Assembly (NCBI GenBank): GCA_963082875.1
Contig: OY720097.1
Coordinates: 14,454,501-14,518,500, forward strand
Source of the DNA: Corella eumyota
Lineage: Eukaryota > Chordata > Ascidiacea > Phlebobranchia > Corellidae
Reading direction: 5' to 3'
DNA length: 64,000 nucleotides
Under the pieces are notes generated by a model. It had not been told where the DNA came from. It made no database searches and worked only from the letters and a program-made list of their open reading frames with translations. How positions within the stretch are numbered: position 1 is the first letter of the stretch; every line of letters starts with the position of its first letter. Positions 13,013-26,515 of the stretch are shown piece after piece. The position numbers and the translations under genes were made by a program.

Positions 13013-13635
13013 AGATTTAAATTATTGCATGCATATAACTATATTTGTATTGACATTTGTATATTGTTCTTTGATTACCAACAAATTTGTTAAGTTTTTT
13101 TTGTATATAATAATTTAATTTAAAATGTAAATGAATTAAAATTCAGAAAGAGTATTTATTTATAAAGTAAATCAAGAAGTTTGGATTAATTTTTGTCTCG
13201 ATCAATTTTAAATTAGGTAAAGTTTTATTTTAGAAAAAGAAGCTAGGTAAATGTATCCCATTAATCTTTTTTTCATTGAAATATATAATATATATCTCTG
13301 ATCTTTTGGCACCTGAAACGTATCTATTGTTTTTTTATTTAAAATAAAATAAACAAATACATTTTGGGGCTTTCCCTAAACTAATTCCTAAACAAGTTAA
13401 AACAACAATTTAACTCAGGAAGACGTCTTTTCTAAAATTTTAAGGGTTATTTGGGGTTTTACCTTAGGTTGTTGATTTTAAATTATTTTTATGCACCACG
13501 ATACCCACGTGTATGTAATTGTCAACCAGTCCAATCGTGTATATGTCACGTATTTTTTTCTTAAATATCACAACAATTTGATATTTTTTTAATCTTGTCT
13601 GTTTACAGTAATTAAACTAAATTTATATGTAAGAC
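13013..13635. other. Intergenic between FAXDC2-like copy B and the Maf-like gene
   Basis: AT-rich 3' flank of copy B and promoter side of the next gene. No exon or RNA gene seen. Confidence 0.5.
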
Positions 13636-14811
13636 ATGATTTCACCAATAAAAGAGCTTCTTTCTGGAATAAAAGTTGTGTTGGCAAGTTCGTCACCCCA
13701 AAGAAGGAAAATTTTAGAGCAACTTGTAAGTTCTAGTCTCAAACTTAAAATTATAATTCAGATATTAAGAGCTTAGAAAACACATTATTTGACTAGTAAT
13801 AATGTTAAAGGATTGTTTAAAAATATATAAAGTCGGTTTCTATTTTTTAACATTACAATGTTTGATATATTGTTACTGTAACATGGTACAAATAGGGCCC
13901 TGCAAGTGTAACAAGTACTTAAGATTACAAAATAGATGATGTCATAACTAGTAACTACTACTATACATCTCTTGATACTTTTATTACATGTCTCTAGAAA
14001 ATTTCCTTTCAAATCCAACCTTCTCCATTTGACGAGGAAACAGTTGACAAACAATCTTTTTCTAATCCAACTGATTATGTTAAACTTGTTGCCCACAGTA
14101 AAGCTATTGCTGTGGCAGAACTTCACAGAAATTCTGATGAAAATGTTATCGTAATTGGAGCTGATACTGTTATAGTAAGGACCTTTTTTTAAACTAAACC
14201 CTAAAATTGTATTCTTTTTTATTGAATTAAATACAATTGAATATAATCCATTAACAAGATTTAAATATTACCATTTTTAACATGGTTATAAACTATATTC
14301 ACAATAAATCAATAGATACACAATGGAAAAATTATAGGTAAACCTCATAAAGCAGATATTGCCAAATCAACATTACACTCCTTAAGCGGCCAAACACATA
14401 AGGTGTGTACTGGAGTTGCAGTCATCTATGTCCAGAATAGTAAATTTGGTGAGATTGTATTTGAAGAAACTACACTTGTTGAGTTTGGAAAATTGTCATC
14501 AGATCAAATAAACAGTTATGTGGAAAGCACTGAACCATTGTAAGTAGAAAATATTTTGAACATAAAAATGTCATTTCAAACATAAAAAGCATTTTTTATC
14601 AGGCTTTGTAATATAAGATTTTATTTTGACCAATTTAACTTAGTTAATATATTTTTTTAGAAACAAAGCTGGGGCATATGGTATTCAAGGTTTAGGTGCA
14701 ATGCTGGTTAAAAAAATTGATGGAGATTATAACAATGTGGTTGGATTTCCAGCCTATAAGTTTAGTCAAGAACTTACAAAATTTTTAAATGGAAACAAAA
14801 ATTGTTTGTAA
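13636..14811 (+). CDS. ASMTL: Maf/ASMTL-type nucleoside triphosphate pyrophosphatase
   Basis: Four exons join in phase: 13636-13725, 13998-14174, 14316-14539 and 14661-14811, giving 213 residues. The Maf fold motifs are in order: [12 protein letters not shown] near the start, GADTVI with the catalytic-type Asp, the [20 protein letters not shown] segment, and [12 protein letters not shown] toward the C-terminus. Maf proteins hydrolyse non-canonical or modified nucleoside triphosphates to monophosphates (house-cleaning). In vertebrate ASMTL a Maf domain is fused to a methyltransferase-like domain. Here the reading frame stops after Maf and no methyltransferase exon is seen before PPME1, so this is a stand-alone Maf. 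The symbol marks homology to the N-terminal half only. Confidence 0.9.
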
Positions 14812-15091
14812 CTGATTTTACTTAAAAACCAAGTAATATTCTTTAACTAAAGCCCTACCAAATATATTTTTAAAACATTTCTCACAAAACAGTGCATTCG
14901 AAACAGTACACTGTTTTTATAAATCGAATGCCCAATTTCCTTCATTAAGTATTTATTTCCTATTTATAATTGATGTCTACTATTTTTTCTAGTCCTTTAA
15001 TATTGCCCTTAATAAATTTTAGAAATCATTTTTTTATTTTAAAACAAGAAATAATCAAGATTCTTATGCAATACCTAAAATAAAAACAAAC

Positions 15092-18000
15092 TTATGTAAC
15101 AATTTTATGTCTTTTAAGAAAAGTGGAAATTGCTTCAGCAACCTTATCAGGGACATCTTCATGAACGGCATGTCCACTTTTTGGCAATACCTTTAAAAAA
15201 AACTTACATACTAGTGTTTATGTCATTATGTAAACTCACAAGGTTATATAAAATGTAAACTATCTATAATATTGAGAGCATAAAAGTTGACAGAAAATCA
15301 TTATCAATAAAAATATAAAAAATGCATTTAGATTCAGGCTTATACATAAAATTCCGAATTAGCTAATTTGCTTATATAACTAATGTGATTTGGACATATA
15401 AGATTAATTTAAATAAAACTGGCCTAATGAGGCTGTGTAGTAGGGTAAATAAGTTTAAATAATGAACCTACCACCATTTGAAACCTGCCCTGCATTTGCC
15501 CGATGGTGAGGTCTTTATCTAAACGATTTGTTCCTGTTAAAATACAAGATTTATTCATAACAAAAATGATGTCATTCATAGGGGATGGGGGGGAAGTGTT
15601 TAATAAATTTCTACATTTGTCCCATATATCATTAGGTACCACAATGCATTTATTTAATGATTATTTATTATTAAATTAATTGATTGGTTTAGTGTGAGGA
15701 AATTATTCAGGGAAATTGCGATACTGAGTTCCTCTCTCTATTTATTTAATGGTTTTTGATTGATAGACTTACTGTATCAGGCCCCAAAACAATTTAATGG
15801 CATTTAATAAGTTAATAAACAACTAAACATCATATTTTCTGGAACAAATTCTTTAAAAAAATGCCATTAGTGTAATTAATGAAACAAAATATTTAACTCT
15901 TATGTAAATAACCAACCATGTCTTAAAATTGTAAAAAAATATTAAAATAACTTTATTATACCTGCTAACATTAACACTTTAGGAACTGGAATGGATAAAT
16001 AGAGTTGTGATAATCCTTTAAACCAGCCTTCCCAATATTTTTCAGTTTTTGCCAAGTCAATTCTCCAGGTGTAAGACGACTCTTGTGGGCTTTAAAATTG
16101 AAAAAAAATTATCTTTGAAAAAAATTTTTTTGTGGCATAAGGGTATATTCAAAAAAAATTGAAAAACTGTTTTATTATACCACACAGGAATTTTAATGAC
16201 CTAATATGGCCAGAATTAATACCACCAACTCATAAAATGCTATATCATCATCATGGTATTGCTGCAATAGTGTCATAATATAAATAACCAAAAAACCAGT
16301 ACACGACACAACTAAAAATAACTCTGCACAATCACATAAAGGAATTTGGGCAATTCCAGGATTAAAAGAATAATGCAAACCACACACTTTTTTTAATGAC
16401 GCCATTTTTTTCATTTCACTCTGCGTGTTAGGTCATAAGATATAAGATAACAAAACAAACTCAAGAATTGAAAGTTAAATTAAAATGCAGGTTTATTCTA
16501 CAACTTAGTTTTTTTATTAAAGGTATATATGTTTGATTAAAAAGTAAATATGAAACAAGTAAGCTAAGCGGTTCATAAATTAAAAAGATATAAAATAAAA
16601 AAGTAGGTTAGACAAGACATAAGCAACTAACTTAATCTATTTGGGTTAATTCTGTCATGCTTAAAAAAAGATTTTTATTCAAAAATTTTTTTTTGTAATG
16701 ACAAAACTCAGGAAAACTAATTAATCATGTGCAATATTTATAATATAAACAATGTTGCTTTTTTGTATATTGCTAAACAAATATTTCAATGTATATATCG
16801 AATGTTAAAAAAATTTTAAATTTTACAATCTAAACCAGGGTTTTAAAAATCTATAAAAATTCAATTAGGGGTCTGGATAGGCGTCAATGAAATGTGAAAT
16901 GACGTTACAAGAGGCAGTAAAAAGAACTTAATTTATTTTTAATTCTCAAATTTTTAGAAAATTTATGTCTCAATCGTGATAAACTAGTCGAGTCACCCTG
17001 ACAGTGTAATGAATAGACTTTCACGATTTTTTTACGAAAACCAGGAGGGTGTAAAGTCTATATATTAAACAGACAGTTGATATTAAAAGCGACTTTATTT
17101 AGCGGTTGTATTTACAAATACAATTACCGGTACATGTCAACTCGTGCCTGGTAATTAATTGAAAAAAAGTGTGTACCTATATAGAGGAAATGGTGAAGAA
17201 GGTTATATAAATATCAAACTTTCCGCTGTTGGGTGGGGTACAGTTGGTTTAAAGCACCCTTGTTGACACAGTGTTTTTTAATTCAATGGAATTGTGATTA
17301 AACGAAACTTAAAAATTTTGTTTTATTGTCAATTTTTTTCTAATTGACCTAGTTTAGTATATTTTCTATTAAATATGACTTTTAGTCATAAAATTTTTTA
17401 AATAATAACAAAATAACCGCTTTACAAAAGAAAGTGCAAAAAATCACCTCAGGGCAAATGAGTAAATAAAAAATTTCTCGCGTAAGTTTGTATTGTTTTA
17501 TTTAGTAAAGCCAATAGTGTTAATATAATAGGGGTAGAGGTATAATGTATTTATGCACGTTTAAAGGTAAGCTATCGTCAGTTAATTTATTAGACAGGAA
17601 ATTATAAAACCATTTGGCGAGTTTTATTAATTACTTTGGTTACGCAACAGTTTAATTAATATTTACCTTTTAATTTTATTAAATAAATTAAACAATAAAA
17701 TGTAAATTTTGATTTATTAGATAAATGACAAGGGGTTTTTAAATCCATTTTACACAGAGCAGCATAAAATAATTACCTTTGATTTTTGTTATCAGTGGAA
17801 GGCTTTGGTTCTTCACTTATGCTAGTTAAACTTGAATTATTTGAAGTTGAAATATTGGTTGGACTTTTTAGATTTTCTCTAAAAAAAATTTGCAACTGTT
17901 AGAAACTTTTGAGTCAATATTTTTAAATGTTAAATTACAGTTATAAAAAATATTAATCTTCAAGGTTTTTAAATAAATTTGTTTTATATGTTAAATTTGA

Positions 18001-21000
18001 CCAACGATGCTATGTATATAAAACAGTATCCTGGTTTAGGTTCAGTGTGATCTTTTAAAGTTTAGTAAACAATATTTAACATTTTAAATGACTACGTATA
18101 TGGTATGAAACATAACAATAAATCAAGAACTGACCCAAAATGTATTTTAAAACACAATGTCTATGTTTATTTAAAAATCATGATAGTTATGGACGTAAAA
18201 GATGATTAACTGTATGTACATAAACTAAATAATTGACGCATCATACTTTGAAGTCTAATTACACAGAATAAGTGTAATTTCATTTGCATTTATTTTAAAT
18301 TACGAAAACATGTAAAATTTAGTTTCGATGCCAGACAGTCGATTTCTGAGAAGTAAGCAATTTGTGACAAAAAGAGAAAATTTATTATGATATGGTTCCT
18401 GTGTTCTAGAAAAAGTAAAATCAAAATTAGGCATTTTAATTAAAATTGTAATATTAAAATGTATGCACCAGTACCAATGATAAATTTGGATGAAATTGAA
18501 GATTGGGAGAAGGCCACAATTTTAAAGGTAAGAGAAAAATACCCTAAGAAAATATTTTTAGCATAAGGAGAGCTGGGTATAAGTTTGTTATGTAATTTCT
18601 AGGTATTGCAAAGGAACAATGTTGTTAGAGAATTAGAGGAAAGAAGGGTGTTGCAGCTTGCAGTGAGAGTCCAATTGGAGAGAATGACTGATCAAAGAAG
18701 TGTAAAGGCTGAATGGTATTTATATTTATCACTTAAATCATTTCTAAAGTTTAATAGTTTTTAAAGACATTACTTAAAACATATACAAAACACATTATTT
18801 TCCGTCGCAATATTGTAATATTTTTTTGTATATCATTAATGCATGAAAAACCGAAATAAAATAAATAAATTTTTATTTAAAAGGCTTATTTTACCCTTTA
18901 AAATACCCTGCATCTTTTTTGTTATAGATAATCTGATTATAAAATTGTTTTTGCAGCGAATTAAAGACCAAAACTGGACAATGGCATCGCGAAATGCTGA
19001 ACCGACGATGTCCAGGCGGCACAGATGTACCGCAGAAAATTTTTAGAAGTATTTCCACTGATTTAACTTCGACAGGAAGCAAGCGCTCATCTGGGGTTCC
19101 CTCAACTTCGTCAACCCCGATCAATTTCTATGATTCTTATTCTCACAATGAACTACACCCTCAATTTAACGGAATGGACATTGAAAATATTAAAGCGTGG
19201 GTCGAAAACCACGCGGTTTATAATCACCCCGAACAAATAAAGGAAGAGGTTGAAGAAACGGAAAAGAGTAAGAAAACTGCTAATCAAAAGAAGGGAGAAT
19301 TGAAATTGGATACTCTTACAAAATTCTCTAATTTATCCTGCCAGTGAATCAGAATTTAAGTTAAAAGACAACTATTATATATATATATAAACTACTTAAA
19401 TTTCTAAATAGTTTATTTTTATAAAGACTTTTGGCTTATACAAAAATTACTTAAAACTTGAACAATGTTAAATGGGAGATTTTATATAAATCTCGTACAA
19501 AGTTGCAAATAGCAGTATTTTAGCATCCTGCCATGCACTTATTTTGTAAAGGCAAAATAAATTTGCCTTCGCGGATTTACGGTACATAGTTATAACAAAT
19601 GTTTTAAAATTTAAATATTATTATCTTTTTATCGTTTACCTTTTTTAATACATTTTTATTTTAATTTTACTTATTTTTGAACTATTTATTTTAACTCGCA
19701 ATTGATGCATAGTTACACGTCAACTCTTATGTAAAAAACTTTTTCTTTTGTATGTGCATGATGTAATATAAAAGACCATACACTAATTTTTAAATTAAAT
19801 GTTGTTCTGGCTCATTTCATGTTTTATAAACATCTTATAACATAATCATTGTGTATAAATATTTAATATCTATGCCAAAATTCAAAACGAAATATTGTTT
19901 TAAAAAAATGTTTATTTTCTACCGCACCATTAAATTGTTGTATAGGTAAACTTGTAACTGTTACTGGTGCATGAAAAATTTAAATAAATTTATCAAAAAA
20001 GTTATGAAAATACTTACTTTATTAATTGGCCGATCATTGAAACTCGAGCAGATTCAAGGTTTCTGATGTAACCAGATTTAACACTACAAAAAATAAAATG
20101 TTTTACTCATTTTTAACAATATAATATATACAAAAAAAATTTATAGCTTATTTCACAAAAGTTAACTAAACCAATTAGTTTTCTATTCATACATTAATGA
20201 AATGCAAGAGAGATACTTAATTTTAAGTTTTGAGAAAAAAATATATTTATAATACTTACCACCATTCATTGGCATGTTCGATCGATCTAAACATGACAGG
20301 TCTGTTTGAAATAATACTGTGCATCATATGCAAGGAATCTAACGCAGTTCCTAAAATAAACATGCAACAGTATTATTACCAAGATACCAAAGCTGTAAAA
20401 ATAAATGACAGCAAAAATATTGCCCAAATTATAGGTAGGATAACTATGGTTATTAACCAACATATATATGTTTAGTTTAGTTCTGCCTTCTGTATGTATA
20501 AAAAATAAAATTTAAGGAATTTATATATATGTATAGCATATTTTTTTTAATAATTTACGAACTAAAATGTGGATTGTTATACTAATTGATAAGGCATTCA
20601 AGTTATTTTTACCTTCTACTACATCAATAACAATTAACCCAGCTAAGCGATTGATTCTATCTAGGGAGGAAGCATGAACAGCTATAGCTCCACCCATACT
20701 ATGACCAACCAACACAACTTTCTCATTTAAATCAAGAGCATCGATAACTTCACACACATCACTGTAAATAAAACAACAACTGCAATTTAGACATTGAGTC
20801 TTATTTTAATAGACAAAAATTTATTTATATCTTGATTTTTAGAATTAAAATTTGATTGAGTTAAAAACATTTACAAACAATTAATATTCCTACCGCTTAA
20901 TTACCAGGCTAGAGTATGAGCAGATAGGTCAGAATCATCTTCTGTTTTGGACAATCCATGACCTCTTAAATCAATGGCAACACAATGGCAAGTTAGCAGT

Positions 21001-22133
21001 GATGCAATACTTTTCTAATAAAATAATATACAATTTTGTAAATGATTATATGTATATATATTTACATTAGGGATTTTAAACAAAAACTGGTAATATTAAC
21101 TAACTTACACAAAATAATGCCCAGGTTAATCCAGAAAATCCCCCCCCATGTAAAAGTACAATCAAAACTCCACTGTTTCCACGCTCATATATATTAAAAC
21201 TATTATTTCCAACTTCTATATTTCGACTACCGTTAAAAAATTCTTCCCAAGGTTTTAAAGAATAATCTTTTTTTCTACCTTGAAAGCTAAAAAAATAATA
21301 GTGTTAGAATGTGTATATTTACATATCCGATTTTTTTTCCTGCATACTACAGCAAAGTACAAAAATTCCGTCTTGTCCAGCAAATTATTTTAATGTTCAG
21401 ACACCACACGATTCCGCAAATCGTCATTCGGTATTATTACTTTCTGTACTTTTAAAAATTTTTTTTTTTTTGTATATATCTTTATCCTCGATGTGGGAAA
21501 GTCGAATGCGCGACTTAAACATAGAAAGTAGGGCAGTTTTCGACGAGATCTCGTGTGTGCCAGCGTAAAAAAATGTGTGACCGTGCGTGCATGCGTACCA
21601 AAATTTCCAGTCTAGGCGTGCACGCGTGACATATGTTAGCGTGTTTTAGGCAGTTAGGCGTCAGTACTGTGCGTGCACATTTTTTTAAGACACCAGGCGT
21701 GCAAAACGCTAATTCCAGGCGTACATTTTTTTTAATGAAAAAAATCTTGTGCGTGCACGTTGCCCTACTTTCCAGACTGGGATATTATAGAGACTATAAT
21801 TGCCCGGTAACTATGCTGCTGAATTAAGTGCTGGCTCAGCAGGAGTTCATACCGTTTTTAGCGCCTTACTTAAGGGAGCTACAGCATGAGATCAGTGGGG
21901 ATTGAACCCACGACCACATGTGTGGTGTAGCAACAGTTCTCACCACTACACCACGCTGCCGGTTAAATAATTAGCCTGTCTGCCTGTTAATTTCAGTTTG
22001 TCCATTCTGTACCTAACAGACTAATTATTTTAAAGTTTATCAAAAATACTTACTTTCTATTTGATTGAGGTAACGATGGACCTGCTATTATTGGGGGTAA
22101 CTTGTTCTTTAATATATCTTTGCGCAATGACAT
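15092..22133 (-). CDS. PPME1: Protein phosphatase methylesterase 1
   Basis: Ten exons join in phase: 22054-22133, 21109-21286, 20905-21014, 20613-20761, 20260-20350, 20018-20083, 17777-17878, 15962-16089, 15472-15533 and 15092-15190, giving 354 residues. It removes the C-terminal methyl ester from the PP2A catalytic subunit. The alpha/beta-hydrolase triad is visible: nucleophile Ser in GHSMGG, Asp in LIVIDVVEG, and His in PKSGHAVHED. LRGHGLSKTEDDSDLSAHTL and SGYIRNLESARVSMIGQ are strongly family-like. The Ser/Asn-rich insert KSPTNISTSNSS matches the variable loop of the family. The intron 17879-20017 holds a gene on the opposite strand, and intron 21287-22053 holds a SINE with a nested element. 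Confidence 0.95.
18459..19347 (+). CDS. Unrecognised three-exon gene nested in a PPME1 intron
   Basis: Three exons join in phase: 18459-18527, 18603-18715 and 18957-19347, with standard gt-ag junctions and a TGA stop, giving 190 residues. The first half is charged and helix-prone (ELEERRVLQLAVRVQLERMT, then TKTGQWHREMLNRRC). The middle is Ser/Thr-rich (STDLTSTGSKRSSGVPSTSS). The C-terminus is Glu/Lys-rich. There is no signal peptide or membrane segment. I do not recognise the family. The in-phase splice joins and the non-repetitive first half argue for a real gene; it lies entirely inside the 2.1-kb PPME1 intron on the other strand. Confidence 0.68.
21460..21963 (-). repeat. tRNA-derived SINE, interrupted by a TIR element
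   Basis: Read on the minus strand, a tRNA-like head has an A box (TGGTGTAGTGGTGAGA) and a B box (GGGTTCAATCCCC). It is followed by a body shared with the copy at 61895-62125: both have GGTATGAACTCCTGCTGAGC and end with AGGATAAAGATAT before an A-rich tail (poly-T at 21457-21473 on the plus strand). The body is split by the insert at about 21519-21777. It lies in PPME1 intron 1. Confidence 0.75.
21519..21777. mobile_element. Short TIR element nested in the SINE
   Basis: The ends are inverted copies of GAAAGTAGGGCA (left about 21520-21531, right TGCCCTACTTTC about 21764-21775). The inside is unusually GC-rich for the window and full of GCGTGCACG-type words (GTGCGTGCATGCGT, GGCGTGCACGCGTG, GTGCGTGCACGT). 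SINE sequence resumes on both sides. No coding capacity is seen. A clear target-site duplication could not be resolved, so the exact ends are uncertain by a few bases. Confidence 0.6.
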
Positions 22134-22781
22134 TTTGTTTAACGCTTCAAAATTAGTAAAAGGAGTATGCACTAGTTTACAAAACTAGTTGACAAAAATA
22201 AAGAGTTGTCAATTTTTTTTCCATAACTATTAGGATTTAAAAAAAACTTTTTAGCATTGTCAATTGGGTTTTTAAGTTAGCCAATACTATTTAAAACCTA
22301 AAATATATATAAAGAATATAAATACTTATTTTTGCCAAAGGTATTTAAAAAAAATGCTGATGTGAGGTAACCTCTTCAACTAGGTTAAACAAGCATCAGG
22401 ACTTAATTCAATTTGGTAATTTTAGGAGAAAATTTACTTATTGAAAAACTGCTCAAGCTTCTATAAAAATTTAAAATACTATTTGATTAGTTATATATTT
22501 ATTGCACTTATAAAAATGGCGAAATAGTAAATTTAAAAACAAATTAAAAATATAAAGGTATATTGAAATAATTTAATATGATGACCAAACCATTACAGCT
22601 ACTAGCACCTTTTTTTGAATTTATAAGGCTTATTTGTAAATTAGATGATTGTTAATTATGATCAAGTGACAAAAGCCAAAATCATAAATTTTAACCCCAA
22701 TTAGTATCATTACTTTGAGCTTGTGAATAATAAAAAAGTAATTGGATAACAAATACAGATGAATAGCAAATATGGCTTGAA
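22134..22781. other. Intergenic between CCDC22 and PPME1
   Basis: Holds the 3' end of CCDC22 and the 5' end of PPME1, both minus strand. It is AT-rich with no recognisable exon or RNA gene. Confidence 0.5.
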
Positions 22782-25700
22782 TTATTTTTGACTTTTGATT
22801 TGTTTTATTAAGTCAGAATTTTCTTTTTTCATTTCTTTGTAATCTTTTACAATCTTCTTTAGATTTTCTTCTGCATTTTTGTTTAATTCGATATCAACCT
22901 AAAAAAAACATTAATTAATAATGTATTATAAATCACTTTACCTGACCAACATAAATATAATATGTCAGTTTAAGGTGACAAACCTGGTCCTCCAATTCTC
23001 GAATTTCTCTGATAATGCTTCCAGTATCAGTTACAGTTTGAAGAAGATCAGTGCAGCTATCATGAAGAGCAACAAGATATTTGTAAGCTTGCCTAACTCC
23101 ATCATCAGTCTTGGCATCCTGTTAATAAAACATTTTTATTTCTATATTACAGAATTGGTCTTCTGTGATTTAAAAAAAATGAACCATTTAGAAGATATTT
23201 TTATAAAATTAAAGACTTACCTTAAACATAATTTCATCAGCAGCAGTGAAGGTTCTGTCTATTCTGCCTCGCTGTTGATTTATAATTTTTTGCATGTTGT
23301 TGATATCATTTATCACTCTACGAATTTCATCTTGCTGTTTGTGAATACTGGCAACTATCTCAAGAATCCTGCAAGTATACGATTGACGAGAGATATCCTG
23401 GGTCATAGAACTCAACTCGGTTTTCTAAACATAAAATACTAACTTACTAACAAAATAAATTTTGCTGGATTAGCGTTGCAATGTTTTTAAGATATAAAAA
23501 AAATATTTTAAGCATTTGTTATGAACATAAAATACCAGTTGTTTTATAGTCTGCTCTTTCTTTTTTGTTTCTTCACTTGTCTCCTTCATTCTTCTTCTCA
23601 GTATTTTTATTTCCTCCATTTTAAGATCAACATCAACCTAAAATTTTAAAAAATAAACACTTTTATTCTATTTTATTAAACAAAGAAAGTTCTATAAAAT
23701 AAAATAGTTTAAAACTATAGTAATTAATAAGTTACTTACATATTTAAATATAGGATTATTTTTTACATTTTCGTCATACAAAGTAAATAAAAAATATACA
23801 CAAACTAAACATAAAAATTTTATTTAATGTTAGAACATACTTCTGAAACATTAAATTTGTCCTTCAGAGTTTGTATTTCTTCAATCATGGGTATCTTACG
23901 TTCTTCCCACATCTTCCCCAAACCAACCAATCTCTCTTTATTTGATTCGATCAAATTCTTAAAAGTGAAGTAAAATAGTAATTATTCATGTGATGTAATA
24001 GAGACATAATAATAAACAATGTTAAAATGAGAAAAACATACTTGTAACTTCTCAATATTTTCCTCTGCATTTGGCAACAGTTTAACTGTTTTCTCTTTAA
24101 TAATAATACTTTCCTTGAGATTGGTATTTAAAGCTTCAAGGTCACCAATTTCAAGTTTCATCTAAAATGGTCAAGATTTATAATAGTAATTAGAATAAAA
24201 TATTAACAACAAACACCTTTTCTAAAAAAAATAACACCTAATAACTTTACCCATAAAGTTTTATATTAAAGAAAATTTGGGCAATATACCTGCTGTATTG
24301 AAGTTTGGACCATCTTAATTTGTTCTTTAAAATTTTCTTGTTTGTTTTCTGTGGCTTCAATCAAATCCTGAAGAGCTTCTTCTTCCCTTGCAAACTTTTC
24401 TTCCTCCATTTCAACAGAAACAACCTCATCCTTACAATTACATTTAGCTATTATTTATTACAACTTTTTTTGGAAAAGTCCTTTTTATACATTTAATTTT
24501 TAGCAATATTTACCTCCTCTGTTGCTATATCACCATTCACAAGATTGGAAGTCTGATTTTGTATTGCTTGTATTTTATCCATTTTGTCATTCATTTTTTC
24601 AGATTTAAGTAAATGTTGTGGTTTTTTTGCAATAGTCGGTCTCTTAGTTACTTTCACAGTCAAAACAGGTTCGCTCTAAACAAGTTATTAAGTTATTACT
24701 GGCTGTAGAAGTACAGTTTTATCATAATGTAATATGTATTCATTTTATTTAAAACAAAACACGACTTCACGCAATAATTGACTTATGTAAATGCAACAAA
24801 AATACACTTGTTGTACCTTTGTAAATTGAAGTTTCTTCGCATTTAAAAATCTTGAATTTTTGGCTTGTTGAGTTTGTCCAGTAATTGAAGAAATAACATC
24901 TTCCAAACTTGAAGAAAATGAAACTGGTTCTACAAAAGAATAATAATTTTAGGAAATAAACAGCGTTTTAGAATGTGAAAGTATAGCCTGCCATAAAAGT
25001 TAACTGTGAATGATTTGAATTAGTACAATTACCTGAAATTGAATTCGAACCTACTAAATTTGGTTGTTGCCACCAATACGAATCAAATTTCATGTTTTTT
25101 ACATTCTACAATTATTGAAAAAAAATATTTTAATTTAAGCTAAGATTAGTTATTTTAATCAACTTAACAAAAATAAAGAGTGTAATGTTTGTAAACTATT
25201 ACCCGCAGCATGTTCAATTACATTTATTTCCCCTAAAACCATAAATTAAATCCTGATTATAAAAAATAAACCTTTTTAGATGTTTGCTCTAAAATTTTGT
25301 TGGATACTTGGTGTACATTTAATTCCAACAAACTAGGGGTTAGTGTTTCTTTGTTGGTAATTTGGTGGTGAACAAATAAAACATTTGACTCTTCTGTAAA
25401 TATGAAAATTAAATAACAAAGTATAATAATTTATTTTTAACTTTTTTGTAAACATTACAACAAAAATTTTTGTGAAGTGTTTGTTTAAGTGCACAAAATA
25501 AAAAAATCGATAACCCATTTTTATTTGTTACCAGAATTTTCAGCTGCTTTCTTATCATATGTTGGAATTTGTAAAGATTGTGTTCGAAACAAAACACCAT
25601 TGTTTTTTCTGGGGGTGCAGTAAAAAGGCATCCATGCCTTTGCACAATGCTCCCTTAAAACTTGACCAATGCGTTTGTTAAGAACTGAATCTGATCCTAC

Positions 25701-26405
25701 AACAACCATTTTATAGTTTTATTAAATTAAAAGTTTAGCAAATAAATACAAAGTTTTTGACACAAAAATTATGAACACCCACTCGGCAACATAACTAAAA
25801 AAATGCGAACAATATTTAAACCTGCATCTTCTTTTACTCCTTCTTTCCTTGGAAGTTTCTCCACGAGAAACATAAAAATTTTTCTAATATCTATTTCCGA
25901 CGAATACAGAAAAGTTTGGTAACCCATACTTCCTCTGTAACCTGCATTTTGGCATTCTTGGGCAATGGCTGTTCCAACACGAAATCGTGCTGACATACCT
26001 AGAAAATAAGTAAAATTTACTGAATACAACATTGTTCACATAGCATTTATTCCACTAATTACCTGGTGGGAATATATGGGACATCTTGAACTCAGGATTT
26101 ATTATTTTTAAGCATTTCACTGTTCCTTCAATAACATTTTCAGTGTTAAGTTGTTTTAAACTTTCCATTCCAGAAGCAAATTCACTAACAAAATAATAAT
26201 ACATAAATATTTTAGATATGCAATTATACATAATAAATTAGAATGTATGGCATATTTACACCACAAAGTTAAATTGAGATAGGTAAAAATTACTGCTTGA
26301 TAAAAATTAATAGTTTTTTTTTGTTGTTATTTCTAGTAACCACTTACAGACTTACCAGCCAATATTGGCCAAAGAATGTAATATTATCTGATCTACTTCT
26401 TCCAT
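22782..26405 (-). CDS. CCDC22: CCDC22, Commander/CCC complex subunit
   Basis: About 15-16 small exons. The start ATG is at 26403-26405 (MEEVDQIILHSLANIG) and the stop is at 22782-22784. The first four exons are 26356-26405, 26063-26184, 25822-25998 and 25532-25696 and join in phase. They encode the N-terminal calponin-homology-like domain, including MSARFRVGTAIAQECQNAGY and GYQTFLYSSEIDIRK, which match vertebrate CCDC22. The rest is coiled coil, with the diagnostic stretches RQSYTCRILEIVASIHKQ, GRIDRTFTAADEIMFKDAK, AYKYLVALHDSC and TGSIIREIRELEDQ. CCDC22 pairs with CCDC93 and COMMD proteins in endosomal recycling and in NF-kB/cullin control. A foldback MITE sits 110 bp upstream of the start codon. 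Confidence 0.95.
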
Positions 26406-26507
26406 AACTGTTGGGAGATTTTTGTCCTGCCAATAAACAAAACAGCCCGTGCAAACTTGCAACACAGCAAGGAATGTTTCTAAAAAACAGTATCTCGAAA
26501 ATGTATA

Positions 26508-26515
26508 GGCACGGT
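26508..26515 (+). repeat. Left 8-bp target-site duplication
   Basis: GGCACGGT, repeated exactly at 27152-27159 on the other side of the foldback MITE. Confidence 0.8.

Noticed and set aside
16090-17776. Possible extra gene in the long PPME1 intron
   Set aside because: No frame with splice context, no repeats and no RNA gene could be supported.
22921-23442. 173-residue plus-strand frame
   Set aside because: Overlaps conserved CCDC22 exons on the other strand and reads through their introns; no family resemblance.
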